A program made the position numbers and the translations under genes. A stretch of DNA of 64,000 nt from Didymodactylos carnosus. Its lineage: Eukaryota > Rotifera > Eurotatoria > Philodinida > Philodinidae. Below the pieces are notes generated by a model. It was not told the DNA's origin and searched no databases. It saw only the letters and a program-made list of their open reading frames with translations. Location: contig CAJNOQ010000013.1 of assembly GCA_905250885.1 (NCBI GenBank), positions 51,128 through 115,127 of the forward strand, given 5' to 3'. Positions within the stretch are counted from its first letter, which is position 1. Each line of letters starts with the position of its first letter. Positions 46,730 to 61,600 of the stretch are shown in pieces.

Positions 46730-48865
46730 ATTTCACTTTTGAGTCAATCTAAAATAGACATGCTCAGTTACTGTTAGATTAAAATATGATATTGGAAAAA
46801 AAAAGGAATTCTTATTTTTTCTATAAAGTTTCAAAAAGTTGGGTAATTAGTTTACTCTAGAAAGGAAATATGAATCATTCAATACTATTTTCTTTCTGTT
46901 TCTGTTGAAATAAAAATAAATATGATTGGTCGAGTTATGGTGTTTCTTCACTCTCATTATTTGTTTGAATTTCTAACTTCATTCTTAGTTTCTATTAAAC
47001 TCCTTTAGATATTCATCGCATACACAAATAATAAATAGTTTTCTAGTTTTAAAAAATATATTTATGAAGTGTATATTTCTTTATCACGTCATCAATTTTG
47101 AGTCAATTTTTGATTTCCCCTTAACATCACTATTTTCCTCGATGGATATTAACCGATATACCATAAAGAATGAGTCACACTGTAATTTATTTATAGTTTC
47201 GTCACAAATTATTTTATTTCTAAAATCTTCTTTTTGTACTAAAAGAGTCAATGTCAAGTTCTCTTCAAAAATATGTTGACTACTTTATTGAAGAATGGAA
47301 AAAAAATTTCTTGCTCAAAACTTCTTCAGCAAAGTTACCATATGGAACCAAATGTAAGACGGTGTCGAAAATACTTTCTAAAGTACCCCAATCCAGAAGT
47401 TATGGCGTAGAAGATAATCGACCATGAAGAAGACGAATCTGCAGTCGGTTTTGACCGAACGAGCTTTTAAAATTTCTCGATCCCGTGATATGAATTAGTT
47501 GCATCCGACTACATTATCTGATGTACTCTTTCCACAAAATTCGTAAGTCTAACTTCCGAACTTTTCGACTGAGATTTTTGATAAAAAATCAAAATTATCC
47601 CGAAATCCTGGAAAGCACATCAGTCAATTCAGTTTTTGATGCTGATTCGAAATATGACATTGGTTTTGCAAAAAAAAAAAAAATGAAAGTTTGACAGCGA
47701 AAACTGCAAAATACGAGTACGTTTTCTTGATTTTTGCTACCTATGATGAAAGAACTCGTGAAAACTTTAAATTTTTTTATGATCATATAATATCCGTCAT
47801 TCTTCATGAACAGACAAAATGATGTCATGGGTTTTTCCTCTTTCTTTTTGTACTGTTCTTATATTTATTTTTAACATAATCCTTTTTCTTCTTGCCTTCT
47901 TACTAAATAAAGCTTATAACAATAGCCGTATAACCTTAAAAGTGTATTTTTTAGATTCAATTTTTAACACAGAATAAGAAAATAATAGTTTTAATGTTAT
48001 GAAACAACAGATAAACCAGAGTTTTCTGTTTGTCTTTAAAATTTAGGCTATTTTTTCACTATTTTAAAAATTTCAGTTTTTTTAAAATTTTTGACGTTAA
48101 AGGAATTTTTTCAACGAATAAAACCTACATATTCTGATTCAGTTCGTTGAGCTCTATCTAACCATGTATAAATTTTACAAAAATAAAAAAGCGTGCAAAT
48201 TTTGAATTTCCGACGCGTTACCTATATTAAAATCTTTAGAAAAACAACGAAGTTTCAATCTTGTCACTTAGCATATGGGAAAAAAGAAAGTTTTGACGCT
48301 TTTCGTATTCTGATATAATAGACATGTTGTTTTTCAAATTAAAAGTAACCAGAGCCGAAAACGTTTAATTTTAAGTACCTTATAAGGATTTTAACTGATG
48401 ACTTGAAAGTGTCCTCTACGATTTTTGGTCAACAAGAAAAAGGAAAACGTTTCTTATCTAATCAGTTGTAACATGAGAATATTTTAGTTGTAAGTAGAAG
48501 ATAGAGCTTTTAAAGGGCTACAAAATATTCCGTGCTCATTGTTAAAAGACATCCAAATTGGCTCTATAGAAAGTGTATTACCATCGAAGTTTTTTCAAAC
48601 TACGTTGGGAAACAATTGCAAGTGAAACGAAAGAGAACTCTGCTCTATAATCACTAATTTAATTGAACCGTACGCATTATCGTTTGACCAACCAGAAATA
48701 CGGACAATACTTAGTTGAGAACAATTTTTCAAATGAAAGAGAAAGATAAAAAAAACTACTATACAATAAAACAAAAATAGGTTAATTGGGAACATGATTT
48801 GTTCATTCAACCACGATTATCTGACAAATATTAGTTGAGTGTTACATATACACACACACACACCT
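46730..48865. other. spacer between archaemetzincin and NSMCE1
   Basis: No credible exon. Part of it (about 47280-48500) is less AT-biased and looks like decayed repeat sequence, but no ends or coding remnants were found. A short (CA)n lies at about 48848-48863. Confidence 0.4.
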
Positions 48866-49786
48866 TTAGAAGCCGTTATTTTCATCATTTTCATCTTCAT
48901 CACTGACAATCCGTCGTGTTGATCGCGCTCTGCTCGATGTAGTTGCACTTGTTCGAGAACTTGTTGTAGCTACCGTTGTAGATTGTCGTTTTAATGATGA
49001 TGATCTTGGTTGATCATTTTCTTTTTCCGGTTCATCATCTAAATCATTCAGAATAAGTTGATCCCATTCTTGTTTACATGATGGACAAGACATTTTTGAT
49101 TTTTGCATTGATAAATTTTTAAAATATTTAACACCACATGAACGATGTAGAAAACATGAACAATTTGGACATCTAAGACCTCGTAATAATAATCGTGAAC
49201 ATAATTTACATGCATATACCTCATCTTTATATGTATCAGTAATAAATGAACTCATTTCTGTTATAGCACGAATATGTAAAATAATTAAATTATCAGCATC
49301 TCGTCCACGACCACTTTCAATCCATTTTTCTTTTCGAAATCGTGTAATAACATCATTAAAATCATTTTTTGTTATTTTTAAACCATTTCCTAAAACCGCT
49401 TCAAATATTTCACGTGTTGTTGTTGAATGTGAATCATTTAATAATATTAATTCTAACATTTTCTCAAATATTGCTGCTTCCTTTTCTGTATACGATACAT
49501 CCATTTTAGCAAATATTGGTTTCAAATTTTGTACACAACAATAATATACATCATTTTCATATTCTTCACTGTGTACACATTTTATATCAAATCCATAGGG
49601 ATTAATATTTTCATTTATTTTTGGTAAATATTGATTTGTAAATATTTTAATTTCATCGTTTGCTTTTATTTTTAAATCATAACGATCACGTAATGATTCG
49701 AGTAATTCAATTAATTCTTGTTCAGATAAAGCACCATGATGTAAAAAATATTGAACTAGTTGTTGTAAAGTCTCATTGAGAACCAT
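48866..49786 (-). CDS. NSMCE1: NSMCE1 (NSE1), SMC5/6 complex RING subunit
   Basis: Intronless, 306 aa from ATG 49786; an in-frame ATG at 49804 would add six residues. The N-terminal two-thirds has the NSE1 winged-helix layout (FLHHGALSEQELIELL; AAIFEKMLELIL; RFRKEKWIESGRGRDADNLI). Then comes the variant RING: CKLC, CPNC, a CFLHRSC block and CPSCKQEW. In SMC5/6, NSE1 pairs with NSE3 (MAGE) and NSE4 and acts as a ubiquitin ligase in DNA repair. A Ser/Thr/Arg-rich tail with an acidic end (DEDENDENN) extends beyond the RING. Confidence 0.93.
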   Translation of the reverse strand: MVLNETLQQLVQYFLHHGALSEQELIELLESLRDRYDLKIKANDEIKIFTNQYLPKINENINPYGFDIKCVHSEEYENDVYYCCVQNLKPIFAKMDVSYTEKEAAIFEKMLELILLNDSHSTTTREIFEAVLGNGLKITKNDFNDVITRFRKEKWIESGRGRDADNLIILHIRAITEMSSFITDTYKDEVYACKLCSRLLLRGLRCPNCSCFLHRSCGVKYFKNLSMQKSKMSCPSCKQEWDQLILNDLDDEPEKENDQPRSSSLKRQSTTVATTSSRTSATTSSRARSTRRIVSDEDENDENNGF

Positions 49787-49804
49787 TTTATGTAAGTTTA
49801 TCAA

Positions 49805-51913
49805 AACAATCTGAAATAAAATAAATGAAACAATGATGTATTATATACATGGAAAGAAAAAAAATTGAATATTTCAAGAATAAAAAGTTAAGATTTCTTT
49901 TTAAACATAAATTTAAAACAACGAATGCTTTTCAAAGTTTAATCAACAGAGTAAATGGATATGCAACTATGTTGAGTAAAAAATTAACTCAAATGTGAAA
50001 AAAAGAAAATTTATTATTGATTATACAATCTTTAGCTGTAAGTTGTCTGCTACTATCAAATTTTTTTTCTTAATAATTGTATAAAATCTATTTTGTTATT
50101 TGATTCATCTTATTAAATAATATTATTGACAAAATAATTAATTTTAATAAGATTGATACAACATAATTGAATACAACTATTAGTAACTTAATATTTTTTT
50201 TTTCACTTTCGAAAATAATATAAGAATTTGATCGCTCGTTTCTAAATGTTGAACGATCATAATAATTACCAAACTACAATTATTTTTATCATTTTATTTA
50301 TTTGTAGATGTCATCATTTTGGTTAAAACATTTTCAACGTATGAATGAATGGATATTCAATGAAGTTTCTAACAATAGATAAATAATATTATAAACTGAA
50401 CAATATTGAAATATGTTACATTCGCAAAATCGATTTGACTTTCGTATCACGATAATATTTGAAATTTAAACGTATCTGCAAATTCTTATTTTAAAACTTT
50501 GTACCATTTCAATGAACTCTCTATGTCAAGTTGTCTCATGGAGATAGCGTAGAGAAAGCTGATTTTTCGAAAAAAATTTGATTTCGTTGAAAATATCAGT
50601 TTACAAAGTATTCTGATATTTGTTGTAGTAAATAAGAATTTTTCAAACTAATTCATTCGTGAAATTTAAATCATTCAGTACTTTAACCTATTGTCCACAA
50701 CTTTAAGTATAAACAAACAGAAAAATGTGATTATAATCAAGGGAATAGAAATTTTTTGACTAAATAGCTCAAAAATAATATAACGTTATCTGTGTTCATC
50801 TTTGACTCTCTGTATTCGCAGTATGCGCGACAAATATAAGTACACCAACATATGACTTTTGAGATGATGAATAGTAGAAACGAATGTACAATTATGTGTC
50901 TTTAAAGCAATATCATTCGTTCTTTTGTCTGTTGTACTCACCTTCGATTCGGCACAAGAGCCAAATCTGGTGAGGTGGGATGTATACGATAACTGATTTA
51001 TTTTAACATATTCAATATTTTCTCAAAAAAGAAAGAACAAATTAATTTTCATTTAAAGCAGATCTTCTAATAAACGATATTGATAAAATTCAATTCCATA
51101 TTAATATATTCATCCGCTCTACATTCTGCTCTTTTCTTTTGCCAATAAACAATCTGCATATGATTTCTATTTTTTAATTTTTTAAATAAACATTCAAACA
51201 TGTTGAATCCACAAAAAAATGATTAAGATTTATTTATACATCATGCAAAAAAAAAAAAATGATAGTTTCAAAACAAGATTTTCCAAAGAAAGAAGCATGT
51301 GTGTGTTTGTATGTGTGCAAATGTTAGGGTAAAAAAAAATGATGGACTCTATCTTTTATACGAAACAAAAACAACCATATCAAAAATGTAATAAGAGAAG
51401 TGAATACACCTAACAATACGATTAAATAACAAAAATGACTGAAAGATTTAGGATAAAATGAATCAAATTATTAAGAACTAGCCATTTGTTCCTATTGAAA
51501 GCAGCTTCTTTTAGAAGAAATCGTATTCTGAAAGACACACTCTTTTTAATTCGTTTTTTAGAATATCTCGTCAGGTAATCACAAACATAAGGCGCTGTAT
51601 GTTATGAAGACCTTTAGGTAACTACAGATCTGTTCTATTTATATATCTATAGTAGAAAGACTAGAAAGGTGGTGACTAGTAACAGTTTTAACAAACAAGA
51701 CGGCAAAAAACTTATTATTTTTTAAAATATAAAAAGATGAGATAAAAGAGAACTTGCCGATTTTCTCAAATGTATATACGAAAAGGAATGACTATATAAT
51801 AAAAACTAGAGTGAAAAAAGAGATTTTTTTAGATTAGTGAATGTATGTTGCAGACCAACCCATTTTAGACTAGAAATAAGTGACTATGTGCGAATGGGCA
51901 TATATCTGATTAT
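49805..51913. other. intergenic stretch without a recognisable gene
   Basis: AT-rich spacer between the NSMCE1 start and the SOCS-box gene stop. No exon, inverted repeat or RNA gene was recognised. Confidence 0.4.
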
Positions 51914-54319
51914 TCAATAATATTTATGTTTGTATGATAAATAGGCTTTGAGATTTTCTGGCAAAAATAAATTTTGAACATGTTTTTGATCGACATATCG
52001 TAGAATATGTCTTCGTGTTATCTCTTTTAATGTTACACAGGTATAAGGAAGTGAATATAATTCAACAATACGAACATTCACCGATGGTTCAATATTTTTT
52101 AACACGGCCAATGTCGAACCACAATTTGATAATGATGGATAAATATTAAATAAAAGTGAAAATTCATTAGTAAACACATATGATGAAAGAAATGGGCCTC
52201 GATAATCGATAATACTTCGTGTATGCAAAAGTGTTGAAGAATTTAAAATATATAAGAAGTAATTACGTTTAACACGTTGAAATATTGGTAATGTACATAG
52301 GACAATAATCAAATAACCATCATTGGTATATTCGACTCGATAGACTTTTGTTTTTAACGTATGATTTGAACAGACAAGAACACGATCTTGTTTTATATCC
52401 GTTATTTGTCCACGAACAGTGTCAAATTCAGCTAAACGAGAATGACCATATCGTGGATCGAATGCAAAACGTTGATCATAACCTGCAAAAAAAAGTTAAA
52501 AAAATAAAATTATCGTTTGAAAGAAACATAATAGTAATTTTATACATACGAGCTGGCGTAATCCTCAAAATTGTAAAATATTTTACATTCAGTATGATTG
52601 TAACATCACTGTGTGTTTGGTGACTGTACGAATGTTTATCTTCATAATCGGGAGTTATTAATAAATGTGAGTGATCAGGAGATATCAAACATGTATAAGA
52701 ACGAGCATTAAAACGATGTTGTAATGAATTTACTTTTCGAACAATGCGATTATTCAGTGTGGTAGTGACAGTTGTTGGAGAAGACTGACGTGTGGACACA
52801 TCTGACCATGATGTACACGAAGAGGAAGTATGGTGCGGACATGTTAATGATGCCAGATAGGGCGTCGAACGATGATTTTGTGAAGGACAATTGGATGGTT
52901 TTGTTATTACGGTTAATAATTCATTGGTATTCGATAATGAATACGAACGAGTATTATTTGCCGAAGAATTCCTAAAATATCAAAAGTCAGTTTTTCTTCT
53001 AATTATTATAGGAACACAATAATACACACTTCTCTTAATGCAAATAGAATCTATCGCCTACAGACTAAATCTAGGCTATTAGTTTCGAAAAAGCTTACGT
53101 ACCTATTATTATTTGTCGTATTTGATAATGAGATTAGTTTGCGTGGACAGGAACTAAATCTTAAAAGACTATGTGGTGAAAAACGAGAATTATTATTTGT
53201 TACTGTTGAAGTTGATCGTTGAACATTTGGACTTATCGAACAATTAAGATTCGATGAGCCTACTGTAAGTGTACAACGAGCTGAACCGGTTAAAAAGGAA
53301 GCTTTTCGTATATTATCAATGGCATAAAATTGTTTATTAATATCCATCGTTTGATTTGCATCATCAAGATCATCTGTTGTACTACTGAAAGTAGCATTTA
53401 ACATTGAAAATGATTTGAATGATAAACTACGTGCATCGGTATTATGAACATGATAAGCGCTCAATGACGCTGACTGCATTAATGCACTGTGTCGATTTAT
53501 CGGAGGGGTAGCAGATACAATAATTTCTTTTTTTGGTTTAGGTAAACGAACTGATGGTGATTGACAACGAATGTTACTCTGATTACATGTACATTTGAGA
53601 TCTTTTTTTGCTGTAGACTCAATAGAATAATCGAATATAAATATTTCAACTTCATTATTGCCTTTCCATAACTGAAATACAATAAATTCATCACAACAAC
53701 CAATCACGCGATTTAAACGTAATATACGATCTCGAATGGCATTATCATTCGTTCGATAACGTTCAATATTCGACGGAATTGTTAAAATAATATCATCTTG
53801 ACCATATTCACTCAGAATAAATTGAGAATCACCAAGTCGTGTTAATGTTTTAAAAAAACGTCCATTTATATAGTAAATTGGCTTTTGTAATTGTTCTTTT
53901 TCAACAAGAGACGCTGATGAACATGAAATTCCATTGACGGAATTAGACAATTGCGAAGAAGACAGAGATGATCCGACTGGTGCACCAGATAGTTGTAAAT
54001 CGCGATCATTATTTGAAAATCGATTTCTTGGATTAGTTGTTTTTGAAAAAGTATTATCAGTTGATGGTATAGACGATGTTGGGGTTAATGACGAAGAAAC
54101 AAACGATGAAGAGAGAGAGCTCGAAGATAAGTTTGATGATGTTGGAGTATTAACATTTAGATCATCAGTATTCGTTGAAAATGGATTAAATTGTTTAAAA
54201 TGTCCCCATCGTTTAGCTTCAGAATATAGCCAACGTTCATAAGGTATTACGGTAATCTTACGCGACTGTGAACAAGTTTGGACACCAGATTGTTTTTTAT
54301 AAATAATTCCGTTGCCCAT
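51914..54319 (-). CDS. SOCS-box protein of unrecognised family
   Basis: Exons 54319-53103, 52971-52550 and 52482-51914 join to 2208 nt (735 aa). The last 45 residues form a SOCS box: LPYTCVTLKEITRRHILRYV (BC box) followed by LFLPENLKAYL, so recruitment to Elongin B/C-Cullin ligases is expected. The rest has beta-rich stretches that look like propeller blades (QFILSEYGQDDIILTIPSNI; DEFIVFQLWKGNNEVEIFIF; SYTCLISPDHSHLLITPD; RNYFLYILNSSTLLHTRSII), separated by long Ser/Thr/Asn-rich segments. The start MGNGIIYKK would suit N-myristoylation; an upstream in-frame ATG at 54385 would instead add 22 hydrophobic/Cys-rich residues. It could be a divergent WD-repeat/SOCS substrate receptor, which is inference; no named family was recognised. 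Confidence 0.8.
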
Positions 54320-55656
54320 TTTTACGGGGCACGAGGAATAAACGTCTAAACAATTGAAACAAAGGATTTTATTTATCATGATCACAGTTGTACCACAGAT
54401 TATTTCTTACTAACACTTATTAAAAGATGCGATAGAAAAAATTTTGTATTAGTAAAACTGATCGAAACATAAGAAATAAGTTCATTATTTTATTATTAAA
54501 TTGAACATTGAAAGTCTTTTTGAGAGAAAAAATACACACACAGCACACTTAAGAGGAAAAAAGTGAACAAGAAATAATAATAAGAAGAATGAAAAACATC
54601 GACGAACAAATTATACACAACATATATAGAAAGAGGGAGAAGAAAAAAAATATCATTCTAGTGGAGACAAAACAAAACGCACAACACACCAAGGCACATC
54701 TTTATGTAGTTAAATATATAAATACGATGAATCAAAACTGAATACTATTGAAAACAACAAATTTTAGTCAATGTGAAAAAAACCATATACAAATGCATGG
54801 ACGAAACATCTGATCACACATTTCGTCCCGACGGCCAGAGTATATTATAGATGAAAATAGGTTAAGTTTTAGTAGTATAAATACGAAAAGGAACAAAAGA
54901 ACAGAACTGCAGTTAGACCATTTAAACGGCAATATACTCTTAAAATAATGTCCTCAGCTGTTATCAATATACCATTGGTCGCTTAATAATCCAACATACA
55001 AAACGCGCATGCAAAATATAAATAAGATGTATATCTTCAATAAAAAACAAACAAATACCGACACACACTCGCACAAGGTGTTGAGACTAGAGTGATTCTT
55101 TAAAAACATAATGTCATTTTACAATAATAAAAATGAGAGACAAAAGAACAAGAAAGTTGATTGCACACACACCACAACAAAGATTACGAAACATTGATAA
55201 AAATAAACAGCAAAGCGAGGCAAGTGTGTGTCAGATAACACGGAAAACAAAAAGAATCAGATCAATAAAACGCAAGAACTTGAGTTTGTGTCAAGGTTTA
55301 AAAAAAAGCAAAGGATGAAGAAGAAGAAGAAGAAGAAGAAGCAGTCGATAAGAAAATTACGAACGATTACTGTTAATAGTTTAATATAGGAACAATATTT
55401 CGCTCAGAGAATAATGCTATAATAGTGTCAAACAAACTTTCAACAAGACTAAACTATCATAGAAAAAAAATCGCGATTTAAACCTAACATGAGAATAATA
55501 TGTAAACATAACCTGAGATGATTGTAATCATAGAAAAAATGAGTATCATATCATCATCATCTTTGCAACGAAAAAGAAAAAACAAATAAAAACAAACAAA
55601 TTTTGTTCCCATATCACAATACGCAAAATGAAAACAAAGAAAAAGTAGAAAAAATG
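54320..55656. other. spacer between the SOCS-box and MBD genes
   Basis: AT-rich; (GAA)n at about 55313-55341. It would hold the SOCS-box gene promoter and the MBD gene 3' UTR. No coding exon was accepted. Confidence 0.4.
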
Positions 55657-58600
55657 TTAAGGACGCGCAACAGACAATATGGTAGTTGCTGTTGCGCCAA
55701 AATTTGATGAACTGTTTGTTAATAAATGACTGACGCTTGGTAGCAATGATGAATTTGTTGTTGTTGACGCAATAGTTTTTGATGTAGAAACAAAATCGAA
55801 TGTATCATGTAGTTTTTTATCATCAAATAATGATGGCAAAAGAGTTTTAGATGATGTTGTTATATCACCTAATAACGGTTCAAAGTCAAAATTAACATCA
55901 TCAAATGTTGTATTGAAATCATCGTTTAATAATAAATTATTTAAATTACTATCATTTATTTGCCACGATGAATTATTTAAACTAAAATCAAATGAATTTA
56001 AATCGGCAATAGTTGAAGACGGCGCAATAATTGATTGTGCTTGCCAATTATCTTGATTGGTTTCGACTGGTAGAGGTGCTTGTGCTATTGTTGTTGTTAT
56101 TGTAGAATTACCATCTAAAGATGATGTTATCATCACATCTTGATTAGTTTTTTTCACTTTTGATTTTTTATTTCCAGTTGCTGGCGGTCGCCGTGGTTTT
56201 GCATTTGTGACTTTTATTGGGCTATTTTTATTCGTTGTACGTACAGATTTTAATAAATTATGTCCACAATCATCTTCATTCAAAGGATTAGTCATATTTC
56301 CATTTTCAAGACGATTTATTGTATCAATTAAATTATCGACTCCAAGCGGTGATGGATTTAAACCTTTGAGTAACGTTCGAAGAGTTTTCGGCTCTACTGG
56401 ACCGTTTAATAGATAACAATTGCCACTGTCATCGCTATTTGTTTGTTTGATCGTTGTGTTTGATACAGAAGAAGAATGGTTATAATTATTGCTACCAGGT
56501 ATTGATAAATCTTGGACAAAAAAAACAAGAATCATTTTAGAAAGATTGCATTATGCTGCATTAAGGGTCAAACTTAGCCTCGCTTATACCTACTGCATGG
56601 TAGAAGAAAACAGATTTACACTGCTAAGCTTAACTTACCTGTTCGTGACTGTGACATCCCACTATTCTCTGTCAAAGCTGTTTGTGTTAACATCGTCGAC
56701 GGTGTATCCAGCGATAAACGTTTCTGCTGTTCATGATTGACTTGTTGAATAACATATGGTTTACTATTTATAAGAAATATTTGTTGTGCTTGATCATGTA
56801 GAACATTCGAATTTAAAGGTTTCGCTTCTAACTCATTTTTCTTATTAAATTTATTATTTGTCGTATCATTATCTGTTAACAAATTTGTTGGTACATTAAA
56901 TACCATCGTGTCAACCACGGAATTGTTTTTTATTGTTGTTGTTGCTTTTTTTGCATTTGTTTTTTTTATTTTAGTTGTTCCTGCCGATGATTTCACAACA
57001 TTTTTTATTGTTGAATCAATCGACGTATAATCTAAATTTGATGATTGTGGTTGCTGTAGTTGTTGCACAGTCGGTTGAGTAGTTAACGTTCGATTATTTG
57101 AATTTAGTGCTTTATTTAATAAATGATTAACTATGGCACTGGAATCAGTCGGTGTACCAGATGCCATTGCTGATAAGAGAAAATCTGTTATCGACGGATC
57201 ATTAAAATCGATTCTAAACGAAGAAGATAGTTGTTGCTTTCGTTGTTCTATAGTATATTGTTGTTGCTGTTGGTGCGATAAATGATCAAAATTGTGTTCA
57301 TCATTTGTTGCCGATAAAAGGTCCATATTGCCACCGCTGACAATATTCTTACAGTTCATTATTGTTGATGGCGATGAGTTACCTAAGAGAATATTTGTTG
57401 CACCTGTCAATGATATTGCATCGATTTGATTTGTTAGAGTTTTTTGTGCTCGATAACGCCCGAAATCAGATTTAAGTGCATTCATATGAAGTGTCATTTG
57501 TTTATTTGATGCAGCTGTAGTGGTTGATACTAAATTATTTGTTGGTGAGTGTGCTGTTGTTGTTATGGATTCACGACGAACACTTTTATCGGGAGGAGAA
57601 AAGAGAACATTTTGAACCCCCGATAATACAGCATACGTCGATTCATTTGTTGACGATGATTTAACAGAGTCGAAAAGTGATGGGAGTCGTGCGATAAAAT
57701 TTGTATCATTTAATACAACCGAGGGTGGCGTGAGGCTAATATCATTTAAGTAACGAATCGTTTGTGTTGTTGTCGATGAACATATAGTCGTTGAGGGAGA
57801 TGTACTATTACGATGTAAACCTGTCTGAGACGATGAAACGGACGCGGGTGGTGAAAGAATTGATGATGGTATTGCCGTATTTTGAATTATAGCTGTTGTT
57901 GAAGTTGGAATTACAATAGCAGGTGATAACTCATGAATCGAATCATCATCAACAGAAGAATACTGATAAATTTGTTGTTTTGATGGCGAAGACACGGTTG
58001 AGGGTTTAGTCATATCGTTACAAAAATCAGATGATTTGACTGTTTTGCGTGGTCTACCGCGAGGGCGTTTAGTTGGCAATCCAGAATACGATTGCGTATT
58101 ACTCCATGTAAGTGAATGTTCTAAAAAATGTAAATTACAAGTTGCAAACTTTCTCTCACTGACATTAAGGTAGATTACACACCATCGATGAAGCGCTGTA
58201 ATTGTTTTTCGGTGTTGCTTGTTGATGTTAATATTGCTGTTGCTGTATTAGATGGTAGCGGAGATAGAGAGGATGATGATGAAGATGAATCATGATTGCT
58301 TTGCAATCCGCATGTCTGAATATTTGTTGTATTAATTGTAAATGGTTTTGACTCATTTGACGATGAACAAAGAAAAACATTACCAGTATTAAGTTCACAA
58401 TGTGGTCGTTTTCGACGTTTAACTGCAAAGAAAAGAAAAAAATTAAATCACAAGTAGCCAAAACATTCTTTCTTTACTTACCCGTCTTTTGTTCGAGTTC
58501 GTTGAATGAATCAATACAATTTGTTAGTGTGGCCATTTCAAGAATGTTCGATTTTTGTCTACAATGAGTACCTTCAAGTACCTGAGTGACTTCCCATGAC

Positions 58601-61600
58601 TTTGACTGTACAGTCGGGTTAAAATTAAATACCTTAAAAAGATGCAGATTTAAAAATAGAAACATCGCATTTTTTCTACACAATTACTCACCTTGTCTAC
58701 TACAAGAGGACACTGCAAACCACATTTGCACGTTGATGGCGTTTCAAGATACCGTCGAACCGATTCATATGAATCAAGTACAGTATTTGTTGGACTGAAA
58801 AGCAATAATGTACTCAAATTACAGAGCGTCTCAGTCGTCAGTCAGTTGAGAAATACCTTACCTTAAATAGATAACCAAATCTGAAGCTACAACACGGCGC
58901 CAACCATAAGGCACATGAATAAAATCTACTTGTACATTCGTCAAGTTGGAAATTTTGACACTCTTTTGACCGACAGGTGCTGCGGATGCTGAATTTATTC
59001 TACTTTTAACATTCGCCGGACAACTTAATTTTGATGTTGGTAAAGCTGAAAACGAAACTTGTTCTGTATATAACTCGTTTTCACCTTTAATTATAATTCG
59101 TTTAAGACCATTAGCATCGTTCATAGTTAAGTCATTGAAATTTGGTGTTGTTTGCTCAATCTGCTGCTGCTTTTTTGATCTTGAGCGTTTTTTAGTATTC
59201 GTAGTGGATTGCTGACTTATTACGGGGGAAGAAGGAAAAAAGACTGCTGCTGCTGATGATGATTGTGAAGTATCATTTGGTGAAGTCGCTTTATTCCAAC
59301 TATCGGATGTTGATGTTTTCATATCGACTAAAGGTTGAACACGGATGACGGAATTTAGATGATGATTAATATTTTGTTGTGGCCACTGTGTCGATGAGGA
59401 ATCACTTTTATTAGCGGGTGTCGTATTATTATACAACGAAAGTGAACCATTGCTGCTACTAGTTGAAAAATTGAAATTGACACCGTCTAAATAGTAGGAA
59501 AGTATGATAAGAAAAAGTAAGATTTCACTTATTATATCGCAATACATAAAAACGTTCGTTAAAAAAAATATTTTCGTCTGTCTGTTCACACCATCAATTC
59601 AAAAACGGAATAAACCTTGAAAGAAACGGTCTAATAAGTTGAAACTCATGGACTAGAGGTAATTTCGAATGAAGAATTCGTATCCTAGATGATCTATAGG
59701 TTCTTCTCGAGTCTCCGGGAAACCTTCAGGATATCGACTTCATTTCGTGTTGGTTTTGGGCGTGAAAAGATCGGAAAGCATAATATTCAAAACAAGTATA
59801 AAACAGCTGATTTATCTAATTTTAACATCAGGGGATCGAGTGAATCCAAGATGAACGTTGTTTGTAAGGATAAGATATTTAAGTTGCTAAAATAGTATCA
59901 ATCGGATGACTTAGATTCATAGCCATCTCAGTAAAAGCGCACGTTAGAATAAAGCCCTTACTTGTTGCACACTGCTTTTGTATATTTGTTGCTGTGTCGA
60001 CATCAATATTGCTGATATTGATATTATAATTTGTTGTGGTCAACGACGATGAATCAGTTAAATTAATTGGTTGATTCTGATTAGTGCTGGCTCCTCCACC
60101 TACACTTCCTAGCTGTTGTTGTAGCTGTGATCGACTTTCTTCACGACGTTTTGTTTCTTCCTTAATATTCTTTAATAATTGTGAAACAATCTCAGTTGTT
60201 TGTTTTTCGTCCAATTGTGAAATTTGTGTATGTTGTTGACGCTGTTTCCGACTCATGTTTGTATTGCAACGTCCATTTGTATTGCTCATATTTAGATTAT
60301 TATTTTGATTTTGATTATATAATGGGGCTGGTTGTAAACTAGTTGTATGTATATTGACGTTAATATTATTTACATTGATATTATTTGCCGTAATATTACT
60401 CAAATTTGTTGTATTTTGAATAGTGCTTGAAGATTCAATCAACGTTGTCGTCGACGTGGTTGTTGTTGGCTGTATGCTTGGTTCAGCTGGTTTCGAGGAT
60501 GGCTGAGGATCAGTAATATTTTTCTTCGTTGGTGATGATAGATTATTGGCACCAGATTTGAGTGCAGGGGAAACAAATGGTGTATTTAATGCAACGCCTG
60601 GAGTTAATTGACCAAAAGATGACGGTAAACGCGTAACATTGACTAGATTAACACCATTTGTAGCTGTTTTTACCATAAGTTGTGGACTACGTACAATATT
60701 CGGACTCATTAATGGCGAATTAGAACTAGCAGAAATCATTAATGCTTTTGACGGTGATGATGGATATTTCACAATATGTATCGGCGAACCAACAGTCGTC
60801 ATTGACGTGACTGATTTCTTTTCTTCACTATTCAAATTTCGATTTGGTGATACTAACAAACATGGAAACGATGATTTGGGTGTGGACGGACGTAAACAAA
60901 GAGATGGTGCCGAAGATGGGCGTTGATCGATGCTTGGTGAGATGGATGATGAGGATGATGATGAAAGACTAGATTGTTGAGATGAATGTTGAAGAGTAGC
61001 AGTAGTATTATTATCGTTTACTTCCATGGGTGAAGCAAACATCTGACTAGATTGTTCAGCTATTGGTAAAATTTGAGTAGGTTGCTCACTATTAACGGGC
61101 GTCGGAAGGTTTGACAACAGCTGATCATTCCCAATTTTCAGTGGAGATTTTATTGTTATTTCATCGTCATTGTTACAATCATTACCCAACTCGGCCTCCG
61201 ACGGTAACGAAGTAAAATCGCCATCATCTATCTGACTTAACGATGGCATAAGTGTCTGTTCCGATATGAATCGAACAAGGTTTGTAGGAGAAGCCGCTGG
61301 TACGGGATACGATGTTTCTTGTACGGTCGAATACATACTATTTTGACTAGATAATGGCGCTTCGATTTTAAGCTCTGTTGTTTCATCAATTTGATTCGAA
61401 TCGGCTATCGAAGTAGATTCATTGTGATCCTTCTCGATATCACATGTTAACGATGCGAGTGTATTAACATTTTTAGTATTATTTACCGACGGAAAATAGT
61501 TTTTTGATGGTGACGAATGTGGCGACGAGCCATTATTTAAAACTTCAAGCATATCATGACAATCATTCGATGAATACGATGATAAAAAATTACTGTGTAA

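Noticed and set aside
53497-54242. Opposite-strand and shifted frames within the SOCS-box gene
   Set aside because: They lie wholly within the first exon of a longer, phase-consistent gene and show no motif.
55133-55318. 61-aa Lys/Arg-rich frame
   Set aside because: Composition follows the A-rich DNA; no homology, no splice context, ends in a GAA microsatellite.
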